DNA of 64,000 nt from the NCBI RefSeq assembly GCF_026625605.1, contig NZ_CP113054.1, forward strand, positions 4,650,001-4,714,000, in the 5' to 3' direction. Origin of the DNA: Luteolibacter sp. SL250 (GTDB lineage Bacteria > Verrucomicrobiota > Verrucomicrobiia > Verrucomicrobiales > Akkermansiaceae). The notes under the pieces are model-generated. The model searched no databases, was not told where the DNA came from, and saw nothing but the letters and a program-made list of their open reading frames with translations. Positions 1 through 8,402 of the stretch are shown here, piece by piece (the first letter of the stretch is position 1; every line of letters starts with the position of its first letter). The translations under genes and the position numbers were made by a program.

Positions 1-267
1 CTTGAATGGGATCAGAAGCACCAGGAACACAGCGGTGATCGCCACACCGATGCCCAGGCTGAGGAGGAAATTGACGTTCGCATGGTCTTCCTCATCCCAG
101 CCACCCCTGAGCTTCTTGCGTGCCTTTCCGGAGGCGGTGACGGCTCCCATCTTCGGGACATTCGGGATCTGGAAGTTCTGGCTGCAGGAAGGACAGGCAA
201 CCACCTGCCCTGCGTTCTCGTCTTCCGAAGTCATGTTGATGCCGCAATGGGGGCATTGGAATTCCAT
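1..267 (-). CDS. Zinc-ribbon, single-TM protein (3' end cut by window edge)
   Basis: Reading leftward from an ATG at 267, 89 codons run to the edge without a stop, so the C-terminus is missing. The N-terminus carries two CPxC knuckles (CPHC at residues 5-8 and CPSC at 25-28), a zinc-ribbon of the type placed at the front of many verrucomicrobial membrane proteins. A basic stretch (KARKKLRGG) follows, then a hydrophobic segment (FLLSLGIGVAITAVFLVLL) that looks like a transmembrane helix. No enzymatic motif is visible and the function is unknown. The facing alcohol dehydrogenase gene is divergent, 173 nt away. Confidence 0.7.
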   Translation of the reverse strand, partial: MEFQCPHCGINMTSEDENAGQVVACPSCSQNFQIPNVPKMGAVTASGKARKKLRGGWDEEDHANVNFLLSLGIGVAITAVFLVLLIPFK

Positions 268-440
268 CGTTCTATGTCTTGGGTTGGATTGGGGCCGTCC
301 GCGCGGGTTAGCTACGCAAATGGCCCTCCAACCTGAACCTCCCGGCGGGATGCGCAAGAAATCTCGTCCAAAAAAGCAACCGGCTCCTCGACTCATCGCC
401 AAAGGCTGTTAAATTCGACCGTCGCAAACTTCCCATCACC

Positions 441-1493
441 ATGCCATCCGCCATCGCCTACGCCTCCAAATCCCCGACTGACACGCTCAAACCGTTCAAT
501 TTCGAACGCCGGGATCCCACCGCGCGGGATGTCGAAATCGAAATTCTCTTCTGCGGGGTCTGCCACTCCGACCTGCATACGGCACGCAACGAATGGCAGA
601 ATACCGTGTACCCCTGTGTCCCCGGCCATGAGATCGTCGGCCGCGTGACGCGTGTCGGAAGCCATGTCAGCAAATTCAAGGTCGGCGACCTCGCCGCCGT
701 CGGCTGCATGGTGGATTCCTGCCAGGAATGTCCCAACTGCAGCCAGCACATGGAGCAGTTCTGTGAAAAGGGCGCCATCTTCACCTACAACGCGCCGGAC
801 AAGCATACGGACGGCGGCCATACGTTCGGGGGATACTCCAACAGCGTTACGGTCGATGAAGCCTTCGTTCTGAGCGTCCCGGAAAATCTCGACCTGGCTG
901 CCACCGCCCCCCTCCTCTGCGCGGGCATCACCACCTATTCCCCGATCAAGCGCTGGGGCATCAAAAAGGGCGACAAGGTGGGCGTCGTGGGTCTCGGCGG
1001 CCTCGGCCACATGGCGCTCAAGTTCGCCCATGCCTTCGGAGCCAAGGTCGTCCTGTTCACCACCTCTCCCGGCAAAGCGGACGACGCGAAGCGGCTGGGA
1101 GCGGATGAGGTGGTGATCTCGAAGAACGAGAACGAGATGAACGCCCACCTCGGCAGCTTCGACTTCATCATCGACTGCGTCTCCGCGGAGCACGACATCA
1201 ACATCTACCTGAACCTCCTCAAGATCGACGGCACCCTCACCCTCGTCGGTGCCCCAGAGAAGCCGCTCCCGGTTTCTTCCTTCAGCCTCATCTTCGGCAG
1301 GAAGATCCTCACCGGATCACTCATCGGCGGGATCAAGGAAACACAGGAAATGCTGGATTTCTGTGGCGAACACAACATCACCTCGGACATCGAGATGATC
1401 GACATCGACTATGTCAACACGGCCTACGACCGGCTGCTGAAAAGCGACGTGAAGTACCGCTTCGTCATCGACATGAAGTCGCTGCGGAAGTGA
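441..1493 (+). CDS. Zinc-dependent NAD(P) alcohol/aldehyde dehydrogenase (YahK/CAD-like)
   Basis: A 350-aa cytosolic medium-chain dehydrogenase, the normal length for the YahK/cinnamyl-alcohol-dehydrogenase branch. Catalytic zinc ligands are C41, H63-E64 (GHE) and C160; the structural zinc is bound by C94, C97, C100 and C108. The Rossmann turn GLGGLG lies at 184-189. Family members reduce a broad range of aldehydes to alcohols with NADPH; the actual substrate cannot be read from sequence. It is a single-gene unit: the gene to the left is divergent, and a strong hairpin plus T-tract follows the stop codon. Confidence 0.9.
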   Translation: MPSAIAYASKSPTDTLKPFNFERRDPTARDVEIEILFCGVCHSDLHTARNEWQNTVYPCVPGHEIVGRVTRVGSHVSKFKVGDLAAVGCMVDSCQECPNCSQHMEQFCEKGAIFTYNAPDKHTDGGHTFGGYSNSVTVDEAFVLSVPENLDLAATAPLLCAGITTYSPIKRWGIKKGDKVGVVGLGGLGHMALKFAHAFGAKVVLFTTSPGKADDAKRLGADEVVISKNENEMNAHLGSFDFIIDCVSAEHDINIYLNLLKIDGTLTLVGAPEKPLPVSSFSLIFGRKILTGSLIGGIKETQEMLDFCGEHNITSDIEMIDIDYVNTAYDRLLKSDVKYRFVIDMKSLRK

Positions 1494-1526
1494 GGTCCTT
1501 GCGATCCCACGATGGTTCTGCTAGAG

Positions 1527-1563
1527 CCCGGGGCTGATGAAAGTCGCCCCGGGTTTTCTTTTT
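1527..1563 (+). terminator. Intrinsic terminator after the alcohol dehydrogenase
   Basis: A perfect 8-bp stem CCCGGGGC (1527-1534) / GCCCCGGG (1546-1553) with an 11-nt loop is followed by the T-rich run TTTTCTTTTT. It ends the dehydrogenase transcript. The loop contains the ATG used as the outermost start of the next gene, so the hairpin and the start of its signal peptide share sequence. Confidence 0.75.
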
Positions 1564-3003
1564 CTCGCACCCATCCTCGCCACGGGCTGCGGGCCGGCCG
1601 GCATGGGGAGCGCCATCGTGCGCCAGAGCGGACCGCGGCTCCCGGAAACCAAGCCCGGGGTGAATGACGCCAGCCGGATGACCACCAACCGTCCAGGCCC
1701 CATCTTCCGGCCTTCCGGGGATCAGGCCACCGCCACGGCGGAAATCTCCGCACTGGTCCGCAGCGGGGCGAAGGTCTCCATCAGTGGCGCCCGGCACTCG
1801 ATGGGCGGCCACACGTTTTCCGAAGGCGCGACGGTCATCGACATGCACACGGTCGATTCCCTCAGTCTCGATGAAAGCCGGAACATCCTGACCGCCGGGG
1901 CGGGGGCGGAGTGGCATGAGATCATCGCGTTCCTCGAAAAGCACGGCCGTTCCGTTTCCGTGATGCAGTCGAACAACGACTTCACCGTCGGTGGCAGCAT
2001 CTCGGTGAACTGCCATGGCTGGCAGAACGATTCCCAGCCGATCGCAAGCACCGTGGAGTCCTTCACGATCATCACCGCGGACGGGGCCGTGCGCCGATGC
2101 AGCCGTCGGCGGAACCCGGAACTGTTTTCACTGGTGCTCGGCGGCTACGGTCTTTTCGGCGTGATCACCGAGGTGGATCTGAGGGTGGTGCCGGACGCCA
2201 TCTACCGGGCGCGCGCGGAGATCATCCCGACCCGCGACTACCTCACCACCTACCGGAAACTCACCAAGGGAGGGAATGCCGGCATGGCCTACGGGCGCAT
2301 CAGCCCCACGCCGGATCATTTCCTCTCCGAAGCGATCATCACCGTGCTGGAGCATACCGATGCCAGCGCCCCCAACCCCCCGCTGCTGCCGCGAACCAAA
2401 GCCGCGCTGTCGCGCATGGTTTTCCGTGGCGGAGGAGGAAGCTGCTTCGGAAAGAACTTCCGCTGGGCGATGGAAAAGCGTTTCGGGGAAACCGGCGGCG
2501 GCCTCCACCGGCGGAACAGGATTCTGGATGAACCTTCCCGGCTTTACTCGAACCGTGACCGCTCGCAGGCCGAGATCCTGCACGAATATTTCGTCCCCGT
2601 GGGAAATCTGGAGGCGTTCCTCACGCGGGCGCGGAAGATCCTTCCGGAGTATCCGGAAATGAATCTTCTCAATATCACTGTCCGCAATGTGGAACGGGAT
2701 GAAGACAGCTTCCTCCGCTATGCGGGGAAGGAGGTCTTCGGCCTGGTGATGCTCTTCAACCACCGGAGGAACGCGGAGGCGGACACCACGATGGCGGCAC
2801 TCACCCAAGAACTCATCGACGCGGCGCTCGTCTGTGGCGGCACCTACTACCTGCCCTACCGTCCGCACGCCACGCCCGCCCAATTTCTCCGGAGCTATCC
2901 CCAGGCTCGCCGCTTCGCCGCACTGAAACGGAAATACGATCCCAAGCAGGTCTTCACGAACCGCTTCTGGGAAACCTACCTGGCGGGACTGGCTTCACCC
3001 TGA
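1537..3003 (+). CDS. FAD-linked oxidase, VAO/aldonolactone-oxidase type, exported
   Basis: A 488-aa protein with a VAO/PCMH-type FAD-binding domain: SGARHSMGGHTF near residues 83-94 and DFTVGGSISVNCHGW about 65 residues later. The C-terminus (DPKQVFTNRFW) has the usual end of D-arabinono/gulono-lactone oxidase relatives. Such enzymes oxidise sugar lactones, polyols or sugar lipids with oxygen or another acceptor; the substrate is unknown here. The N-terminus resembles a lipoprotein signal with Cys at 18 (LATGC), suggesting export. The ATG at 1537 sits in the loop of the preceding terminator and lacks a clear ribosome binding site; later in-frame ATGs at 1603 or 1678 are alternatives but would lose the signal. 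Its 3' end overlaps the convergent protease gene by 50 nt. Confidence 0.82.
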   Translation: MKVAPGFLFLAPILATGCGPAGMGSAIVRQSGPRLPETKPGVNDASRMTTNRPGPIFRPSGDQATATAEISALVRSGAKVSISGARHSMGGHTFSEGATVIDMHTVDSLSLDESRNILTAGAGAEWHEIIAFLEKHGRSVSVMQSNNDFTVGGSISVNCHGWQNDSQPIASTVESFTIITADGAVRRCSRRRNPELFSLVLGGYGLFGVITEVDLRVVPDAIYRARAEIIPTRDYLTTYRKLTKGGNAGMAYGRISPTPDHFLSEAIITVLEHTDASAPNPPLLPRTKAALSRMVFRGGGGSCFGKNFRWAMEKRFGETGGGLHRRNRILDEPSRLYSNRDRSQAEILHEYFVPVGNLEAFLTRARKILPEYPEMNLLNITVRNVERDEDSFLRYAGKEVFGLVMLFNHRRNAEADTTMAALTQELIDAALVCGGTYYLPYRPHATPAQFLRSYPQARRFAALKRKYDPKQVFTNRFWETYLAGLASP

Positions 3004-3874
3004 ACACCGGGCCTCCCTCCGCCCGCTGGGACCTGCGATCCGCGGAGATCACTCCACGGATCCAAACCGGGTCCACCCAGATGGCCCCGGCACGGTAGGC
3101 ATGCACCCACTGGATCCCCGGCAAGCCGAGGCCGAACGCGCCTCCCGTCGAGGTGACACCCACCAGTGTGCCTGCCCCGTTCATCACCGGTCCGCCGCTG
3201 TCGCCCTGGATGAGCGGCGCGGAGTGGACCACCACCTTCCAGTTGGAACCACTCCCCTCTCCTTTGTCACGCACGGACAGGATGCTGCCCGCGCTCTGGC
3301 CGTACTTCAGCCCGCCCACCCCACCTGCCAGCACCTCCACCCCGGGCTGGAGCGCGCGGGCATCTGTAAGGGCAAAGGACGCCAGCCCGTTCGCCGGGAT
3401 GTGGATCAACGCGAGATCCATCCCCATGTCCTCACCGCTCCAGACGGTCCGGACCTCCTGGGTATAGAGCAGCCCACCTCCAGTGTAGGAAATGAGCCTC
3501 AGACCCTTGTCGTTCAGGCAATGGGCGGCGGTGAGGTAATAACCATCCGCGGCCACCGCGGCGGCGGAACCGATGCTGAAATCCCCGGCCTTGGAATTCG
3601 CCCTCATCGTGAACGATGTGGCGTGGAACTCGAAGTCGATGCGCGTGTCCCCGCCGACGAGGATGGCCGTCCTCTCACCAAGGTATTCACCCGCCCCGGG
3701 CTTTCCGATTCTCCGGTCCTTCCACAGCACAACGCTCTCCTCCTTGCGCTGGTGGATCACCTTTGTCCCCACGGAGTCCAGCCCCACCTGCATGCAGGAG
3801 GTGAGGGACACCCCGCAGAGTGCAGCCAAAAGGACCGTCATTTCCGGTTTTCCAGCCATGAACGGATGAAACAC
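2954..3874 (-). CDS. Trypsin-like serine protease, lipoprotein
   Basis: A 306-aa S1-fold protease with the complete triad: H118 in LTAAHC, D153 in MDLALI and S226 in GDSGGP. The leader ends in LTSC (C27), a good lipobox, so it is probably an anchored lipoprotein facing the periplasm. GTG at 3874 is chosen because GGGGGAGGG lies 8 nt upstream; the ATG at 3859 has no such site. The last 50 nt overlap the end of the convergent FAD oxidase gene, so the C-terminal residues are shared antisense sequence. The target is unknown. Confidence 0.85.
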   Translation of the reverse strand: MFHPFMAGKPEMTVLLAALCGVSLTSCMQVGLDSVGTKVIHQRKEESVVLWKDRRIGKPGAGEYLGERTAILVGGDTRIDFEFHATSFTMRANSKAGDFSIGSAAAVAADGYYLTAAHCLNDKGLRLISYTGGGLLYTQEVRTVWSGEDMGMDLALIHIPANGLASFALTDARALQPGVEVLAGGVGGLKYGQSAGSILSVRDKGEGSGSNWKVVVHSAPLIQGDSGGPVMNGAGTLVGVTSTGGAFGLGLPGIQWVHAYRAGAIWVDPVWIRGVISADRRSQRAEGGPVFRVKPVPPGRFPRSGS

Positions 3875-3978
3875 CGAACGGCCCTCCCCCTCAATCCCTA
3901 TCGCTCGGTCGTCGATCTGAAATCACTGGCAAACTGACGTCTCCTTGCGGTCCGACCGCTTTCCCGATAGACGCCGGA

Positions 3979-4911
3979 ATGGTGAAAATCCTCCCGGCCT
4001 TTATCGCACTCATCTGCGGCCTCGCGATCGGCTGGATTGCCCGCGGCCCAGGCGATATCAAAAGCGCCACCACCGCCGCCGATTCACCCTCCCGCAAAAC
4101 CCAGCGACCCACGCCGGCCCGCACCCGCTCGGTTCACCCCACAGCCGGTTCCGTTTCGCCCGCCACCCTGACGGAAAAACTCTCCGCCAGCAGCCAGCCC
4201 GAGCGGCGGCAATGGCTCGATCAGATCGACGCCAGCAACTGGCGCGCCTATCTCGACGGAGCCCTTTCCGATGAGGGTGCTTCCCGCAACCTGCTCACCG
4301 AACCCAACATCGAAAACCTCGAATTCCTCCACCGCATCGGTGAAATTTCGAAAGAGGAAGGAGTGCGCGTCCTGCTCGACAGAAAACTCCACTTCGCCGC
4401 CGCCGAAGCCATGGAAGGCTGGGCGACCCTGGAACCCCGCGCCGCCTTCATCTGGGTGACGGATGCCGCGGGAAAAAACACCAATCTGGAAAACAGCCCG
4501 GTTTATGTGAAAGCCGCCGGAGCGATGGTCGATGTCGACTTCAACGAAGTCTGGAAGCATGTCCGGATGATTCCAGAGTCGCTCGCCAAGGAATTCATCC
4601 GCCGGAAAGGGGTCGCCGAAATGGACCGGATCCTCCTCCACTACTGGACCTCGCCGGAAGACAACCGCCTGCCCCGCGAGGATTTTCTACCCCTCAATCA
4701 CGTCTTCTGGGATTGGCGACGTACGGCCGAGGCTTTTTACCACCTGGAAATCACTTCTTCCAATGGAGAAGACAAATTCCAGGCTTACCGACGGAATTTA
4801 CTGGAAATCAACAACCGGCTTCTTGCCCAGCCGCTCCGCCCCGAAATCCGGCAGGCGGTCGAGCGCCGCAATGGACAACTGATTCGCAACATGGCAGCTC
4901 CCACCCATTGA
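3979..4911 (+). CDS. Secreted or membrane-anchored hypothetical protein
   Basis: A 310-aa protein with one N-terminal hydrophobic helix (about residues 4-21) followed by a Ser/Thr/Pro/Arg-rich linker and then an alpha-helical, Trp- and Leu-rich body. The pattern (for example EGWATLEPRAAFIWV) loosely resembles the W..DP..A repeats of the 704-aa protein at 53.6 kb, suggesting a degenerate member of the same family. No catalytic motif is visible. It starts 104 nt after the divergent protease gene and stands alone. Confidence 0.7.
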   Translation: MVKILPAFIALICGLAIGWIARGPGDIKSATTAADSPSRKTQRPTPARTRSVHPTAGSVSPATLTEKLSASSQPERRQWLDQIDASNWRAYLDGALSDEGASRNLLTEPNIENLEFLHRIGEISKEEGVRVLLDRKLHFAAAEAMEGWATLEPRAAFIWVTDAAGKNTNLENSPVYVKAAGAMVDVDFNEVWKHVRMIPESLAKEFIRRKGVAEMDRILLHYWTSPEDNRLPREDFLPLNHVFWDWRRTAEAFYHLEITSSNGEDKFQAYRRNLLEINNRLLAQPLRPEIRQAVERRNGQLIRNMAAPTH

Positions 4912-4964
4912 ATTGCATGCAAAAATAGCTGGCAGCGGAACGTAGTTTGTTTAGAACACGAACA

Positions 4965-6224
4965 ATGGCTACCCAAACCCTTTCCTCCGTACCCAACAAG
5001 AGAGCCGCCTATCTGGCGCTCGCCGCAGCCTTCCTCGGCTGGCTTTTCGATGGCTTTGAAATCGGGCTATTCCCCGTCGTCGCGCGCCCCGCGCTCAGAG
5101 ACATGCTCGGGGATGTCCCGAACCTCGAAGGGCAGGTCGGCCAATGGATGGGCATCATCACCGCCGCGTTCCTGGTCGGTGCCGCGCTCGGCGGGGCGGC
5201 GTTCGGCTGGTTGGGTGACAGGATCGGACGGGTGCGCGCGATGTCCTTCAGCATCCTCTGCTACTCCCTGTTCAGCGGGGCCGGATACTTCGCCCAAAGC
5301 CCTGAACACCTCGCCATCTTCCGGTTCATCGCGGCGCTTGGCATGGGCGGCGAATGGGCGCTGGGCGTCGCCCTGGTGATGGAGGTCTGGCCGGAGAAGC
5401 ACCGCCCATGGCTGGCCGGTGCCATCGGCGCGGCTGCCAATATCGGGATGGTCATCGTGGGCGTGATCGCCCTTTACGTGGAAGTGACGGAAGACTCCTG
5501 GCGGTGGATGTTCCTGGTGGGCGCATCACCGGCCATCCTCACCTTCCTGATCCGCCTGTTCGTTCCGGAATCCGAAAAGTGGCAGCACGCGAAGGAAGTT
5601 TCGCGAACGGACGCTTCCCCCCTGCGGCAAGTGCTTACGCACCATGTCCTTCTGAAGCGGACGCTGATAGGCATCGTCCTTTCCTCGGTGGCCCTGATCG
5701 GTACCTGGGCCTCCGTCCAGTGGATCCCGCTCTGGGTGGACTCGATGGGGACGGGGGACGCCACCCACAAAGCGACGGCTCACATGGCATCCTCCATCGG
5801 GGCGGTGGCAGGAGCCTTGTTTGCTCCGATGCTGGTGGGCCGTTTCAGCAGGCGGTGGGGTTACTTCACCCTGTGCCTCCTCTCGTTGGTGGTCTGCAGC
5901 TATCTGTTCCGGACACAGACGGACTACACCCAGCACCTCGTGTTCACGATTTTCCTGACAGGCATGACAACGGCGGCATTCTACGGATTCTTCCCGCTCT
6001 ACCTGCCGGAACTGTTCCCCACCGCGGTGCGGGCGACCGGCCAGGGACTCTGCTACAACGCGGGGCGCCTGATCGCCGCTGTCGGCGCGCTCACCGGCGG
6101 GCAGCTCGTCGCCCACTACGGCGGCTACGCCCAGATGGGCGCGGTCATCACGCTGATCTACGTCGTCGGAATGATCGCCATCTGGTTCGCCCCGGAGACC
6201 AAGGGCAAGCCGCTGCCGGAATAA
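4965..6224 (+). CDS. MFS transporter
   Basis: About 419 residues with the twelve-helix pattern of the major facilitator superfamily. The first helix carries GWLFDGFEIGLFP, resembling the DG(Y/F)D/E motif of sugar, metabolite and aromatic-acid:H+ symporters. The loop 2-3 signature GWLGDRIGRVRAM (motif A) is clear, and PETKGKPLPE closes the protein as in the sugar-porter-like branch. ATG at 4965 is preferred over a TTG 18 nt upstream because the latter has no binding site and adds a charged leader. The stop is 2 nt from the convergent YqhA-like gene. The substrate is not predictable. Confidence 0.88.
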   Translation: MATQTLSSVPNKRAAYLALAAAFLGWLFDGFEIGLFPVVARPALRDMLGDVPNLEGQVGQWMGIITAAFLVGAALGGAAFGWLGDRIGRVRAMSFSILCYSLFSGAGYFAQSPEHLAIFRFIAALGMGGEWALGVALVMEVWPEKHRPWLAGAIGAAANIGMVIVGVIALYVEVTEDSWRWMFLVGASPAILTFLIRLFVPESEKWQHAKEVSRTDASPLRQVLTHHVLLKRTLIGIVLSSVALIGTWASVQWIPLWVDSMGTGDATHKATAHMASSIGAVAGALFAPMLVGRFSRRWGYFTLCLLSLVVCSYLFRTQTDYTQHLVFTIFLTGMTTAAFYGFFPLYLPELFPTAVRATGQGLCYNAGRLIAAVGALTGGQLVAHYGGYAQMGAVITLIYVVGMIAIWFAPETKGKPLPE

Positions 6225-6226
6225 AG

Positions 6227-6778
6227 TCAGTGGGCCTTGGCCTTGCCGCCTCCGGATGTCATCCGGTCCACATAGGCGAGGATCAGCGCGGAAACCACGA
6301 AGGTGAGGTGGATGCCCACCTGGGCGATGATCACGTTCATCGCCATTTTCTCCGCGTTGATGAAGGTCTTCAGCAGGTGGACGGAGGAAATACCGATGAG
6401 CGCCATCGCCAGTTTCACCTTCAGCACTCCGGCGTTCACGTGGGACAGCCACTCCGGCTGATCCGGATGCCGCTGCAGGTTCAACCGTGAAACGAACGTC
6501 TCGTAGCCGCCGACGATCACCATGATCAGCAGGTTCGCGATCATCACCACGTCGATCAGGCCCAGCACGGTGAGCATGATCTCCGTTTCGGTGATCTTCG
6601 ATGCCTTCCCAATGAGGTGCCACAGCTCCACCAGAAAATGGAAGACATAGACGCACTGCGCCACGATCAGGCCGAAATACAGGGGGGCCTGGAGCCAGCG
6701 GCTGAAGAAAATGAGGTTTCCCAGCGTCCGGTGGAATGCTGGCTGGTGGGGTGAAGGAGGGGCTTCTTCGGAACTCAT
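6227..6778 (-). CDS. UPF0114 / YqhA-like membrane protein
   Basis: A 183-aa integral membrane protein with four hydrophobic segments: APLYFGLIVAQCVYVFHF, LTVLGLIDVVMIANLLIMVIVG, LKVKLAMALIGISSVHLL and VIIAQVGIHLTFVVSALILAYVD. The conserved core (GGYETFVSRL and KLAMALIGISSVHLLKTF) is diagnostic of the YqhA/UPF0114 family, about 165 residues in enterobacteria. Its function is uncharacterised. ATG at 6778 gives the family length; the longer frame upstream is arginine/tryptophan-rich and unrelated. It diverges from the aminotransferase gene across a 210-nt interval. Confidence 0.88.
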   Translation of the reverse strand: MSSEEAPPSPHQPAFHRTLGNLIFFSRWLQAPLYFGLIVAQCVYVFHFLVELWHLIGKASKITETEIMLTVLGLIDVVMIANLLIMVIVGGYETFVSRLNLQRHPDQPEWLSHVNAGVLKVKLAMALIGISSVHLLKTFINAEKMAMNVIIAQVGIHLTFVVSALILAYVDRMTSGGGKAKAH

Positions 6779-6988
6779 GTGGGATGGAAGCCGGAAGCTC
6801 AGCCGATGCCAGCCATGCCGCCAACTGGAAATTTTCCTCCAACTTCCACTCCCCCGACCACGGAAATCCGGCATGGGAATGGACAGAATCGTTCTTTTCA
6901 TCCGGACCGGGGGATATATGTATCCGTGCCTCCGCACGAGACCGGACCATCGCCGCGGCAAAGACATCCCCGTCCCCACCTACCATCC

Positions 6989-8260
6989 ATGAGTGCCTCG
7001 CTCCTCGATCAATATACGATGCCCAACTACCGCCGCTACGAGTTCTACCCGGAACGCGGCGAGGGATCGTATCTCTGGGACCGGGACGGGAAAAAGTATC
7101 TCGATTTCGCCGGTGGCGTCGCGGTCTGTCCGCTGGGCCACTCGCACCCGGAGGTGGTGAAGGCCATCCAGGATCAGGCCGCGAAGCTGATCCATGTCTC
7201 GAACTGGTTCCAGATCCCGCAACAGGGGGAACTGGCGAAGATCCTCGTGGATGACGTCCTCGGCATTCCCGGGAAGTGCTTCTTCGGCAACTCCGGTGCG
7301 GAAGCGAACGAGGGGCTGATCAAGATCGCCCGGAAATACGGCATCGCGAAGCCCGCCGCCGACGGCACGCCGCGGCATGAGATCCTGACCTTCACCGGCA
7401 GTTTCCACGGTCGGACGTTCGCCACCATGACGGCGACGGCCCAGGAAAAGATCCACGGCGGCTTCGGCCCGCTGCTGCCCGGCTTCAAATACCTGCCGTT
7501 CAACGACATTTCCGCCCTGGAGGCAGCCATCTCCCCGAACACGGTGGCCATCCTTCTGGAACCGGTCCAGGGGGAAAGCGGAGTCCACCCCGCCACCCCG
7601 GAGTTCCTGCGCGCCGCCGCAAAGCTGCGCGACAAGCACGACCTCCTGCTGCTGTTCGACGAGATCCAGTGCGGTCTTGGCCGGACCGGCGATCTGGGCG
7701 GCTGGCGCTCCATCGTCCCCGGAGACGAGATCCTTCCTGACGCCATCAGTTGGGCGAAGTCGATCGGCAGTGGCTATGCGCTCGGTTCTTTCTGGGCCCG
7801 CAAGCGTCCCGTTGGCGATGGCATGGATCTCTGCGACATCCTCGGCCCGGGCAGCCACGGCAGCACCTATGGAGGCTCTCCGCTCGCCTGCGCCACCGCG
7901 CTGGCAACCGTGGGTGTGATCCTGCGGGACAACCTCGCGGCCAATGCAAAGGCGCTCGGGTCCTCCATCTCGAATGCGGTTTCCGCGTGGCAGGTTCCCG
8001 CGCTGAAAGGTGTCCGCGCCTTCGGCTGCATGATCGGCCTCCAGCTCGACACTGCCGTGATCGAGGCGAACGAGGATTTCAAAACCTCGGGCAAGGCGGC
8101 CTCCATCTGGGTTGGCCAGCTCCTGCTGGACGCCGGACTTCTGGTGATCCCCGCCGGACTGGACGTCGTCCGCCTGCTGCCACCGCTGAACGCCAGCGGG
8201 GACGAAGCGCGCGAAGCGCTTTCAATCCTGGAACGCGTGCTCGGGAAAATCGGAGTTTGA
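6989..8260 (+). CDS. argD: Class III aminotransferase, acetylornithine/ornithine type
   Basis: A 423-aa PLP enzyme of the ArgD/OAT subgroup. FFGNSGAEANEG (98-109) and FTGSFHGRTFATM (135-147) bind cofactor and substrate; the PLP-phosphate and ring contacts include D224-E225 in LLFDEIQCGLGRTG; the Schiff-base lysine is K257 in WAKSIGSGYALG. The usual role is N-acetylornithine:2-oxoglutarate transamination in arginine synthesis. No other arg gene lies nearby, so ornithine or 4-aminobutyrate aminotransferase activity remains possible. ATG at 6989 matches the family N-terminus (MPNYRRYEF soon after); the longer open frame upstream is non-homologous. Confidence 0.85.
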   Translation: MSASLLDQYTMPNYRRYEFYPERGEGSYLWDRDGKKYLDFAGGVAVCPLGHSHPEVVKAIQDQAAKLIHVSNWFQIPQQGELAKILVDDVLGIPGKCFFGNSGAEANEGLIKIARKYGIAKPAADGTPRHEILTFTGSFHGRTFATMTATAQEKIHGGFGPLLPGFKYLPFNDISALEAAISPNTVAILLEPVQGESGVHPATPEFLRAAAKLRDKHDLLLLFDEIQCGLGRTGDLGGWRSIVPGDEILPDAISWAKSIGSGYALGSFWARKRPVGDGMDLCDILGPGSHGSTYGGSPLACATALATVGVILRDNLAANAKALGSSISNAVSAWQVPALKGVRAFGCMIGLQLDTAVIEANEDFKTSGKAASIWVGQLLLDAGLLVIPAGLDVVRLLPPLNASGDEAREALSILERVLGKIGV

Positions 8261-8287
8261 GAGATTTCTGAATGACGGCATTCCGGA

Positions 8288-8375
8288 TCGGAGCATCCTC
8301 CGATGTCGCAAGACAAGGCGGTCCGATTGAGATGCTCCGAGGGTAAGGGCTTTTTCCTCAGAGATGATCAATCGG
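8288..8375. repeat. Interlocking inverted repeats between two converging genes
   Basis: TCGGAGCATC (8288-8297) pairs perfectly with GATGCTCCGA (8331-8340), and the adjoining CCGATTGA (8323-8330) pairs with TCAATCGG (8368-8375). The two stems share a boundary and could form alternative or tandem hairpins. Position in the convergent aminotransferase/TonB receptor gap suggests a bidirectional terminator, but there is no strong T-tract after the outer arm. Confidence 0.5.
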
Positions 8376-8402
8376 GCCGCTTCCTAGTTCAGCCGGTCCG
8401 GC

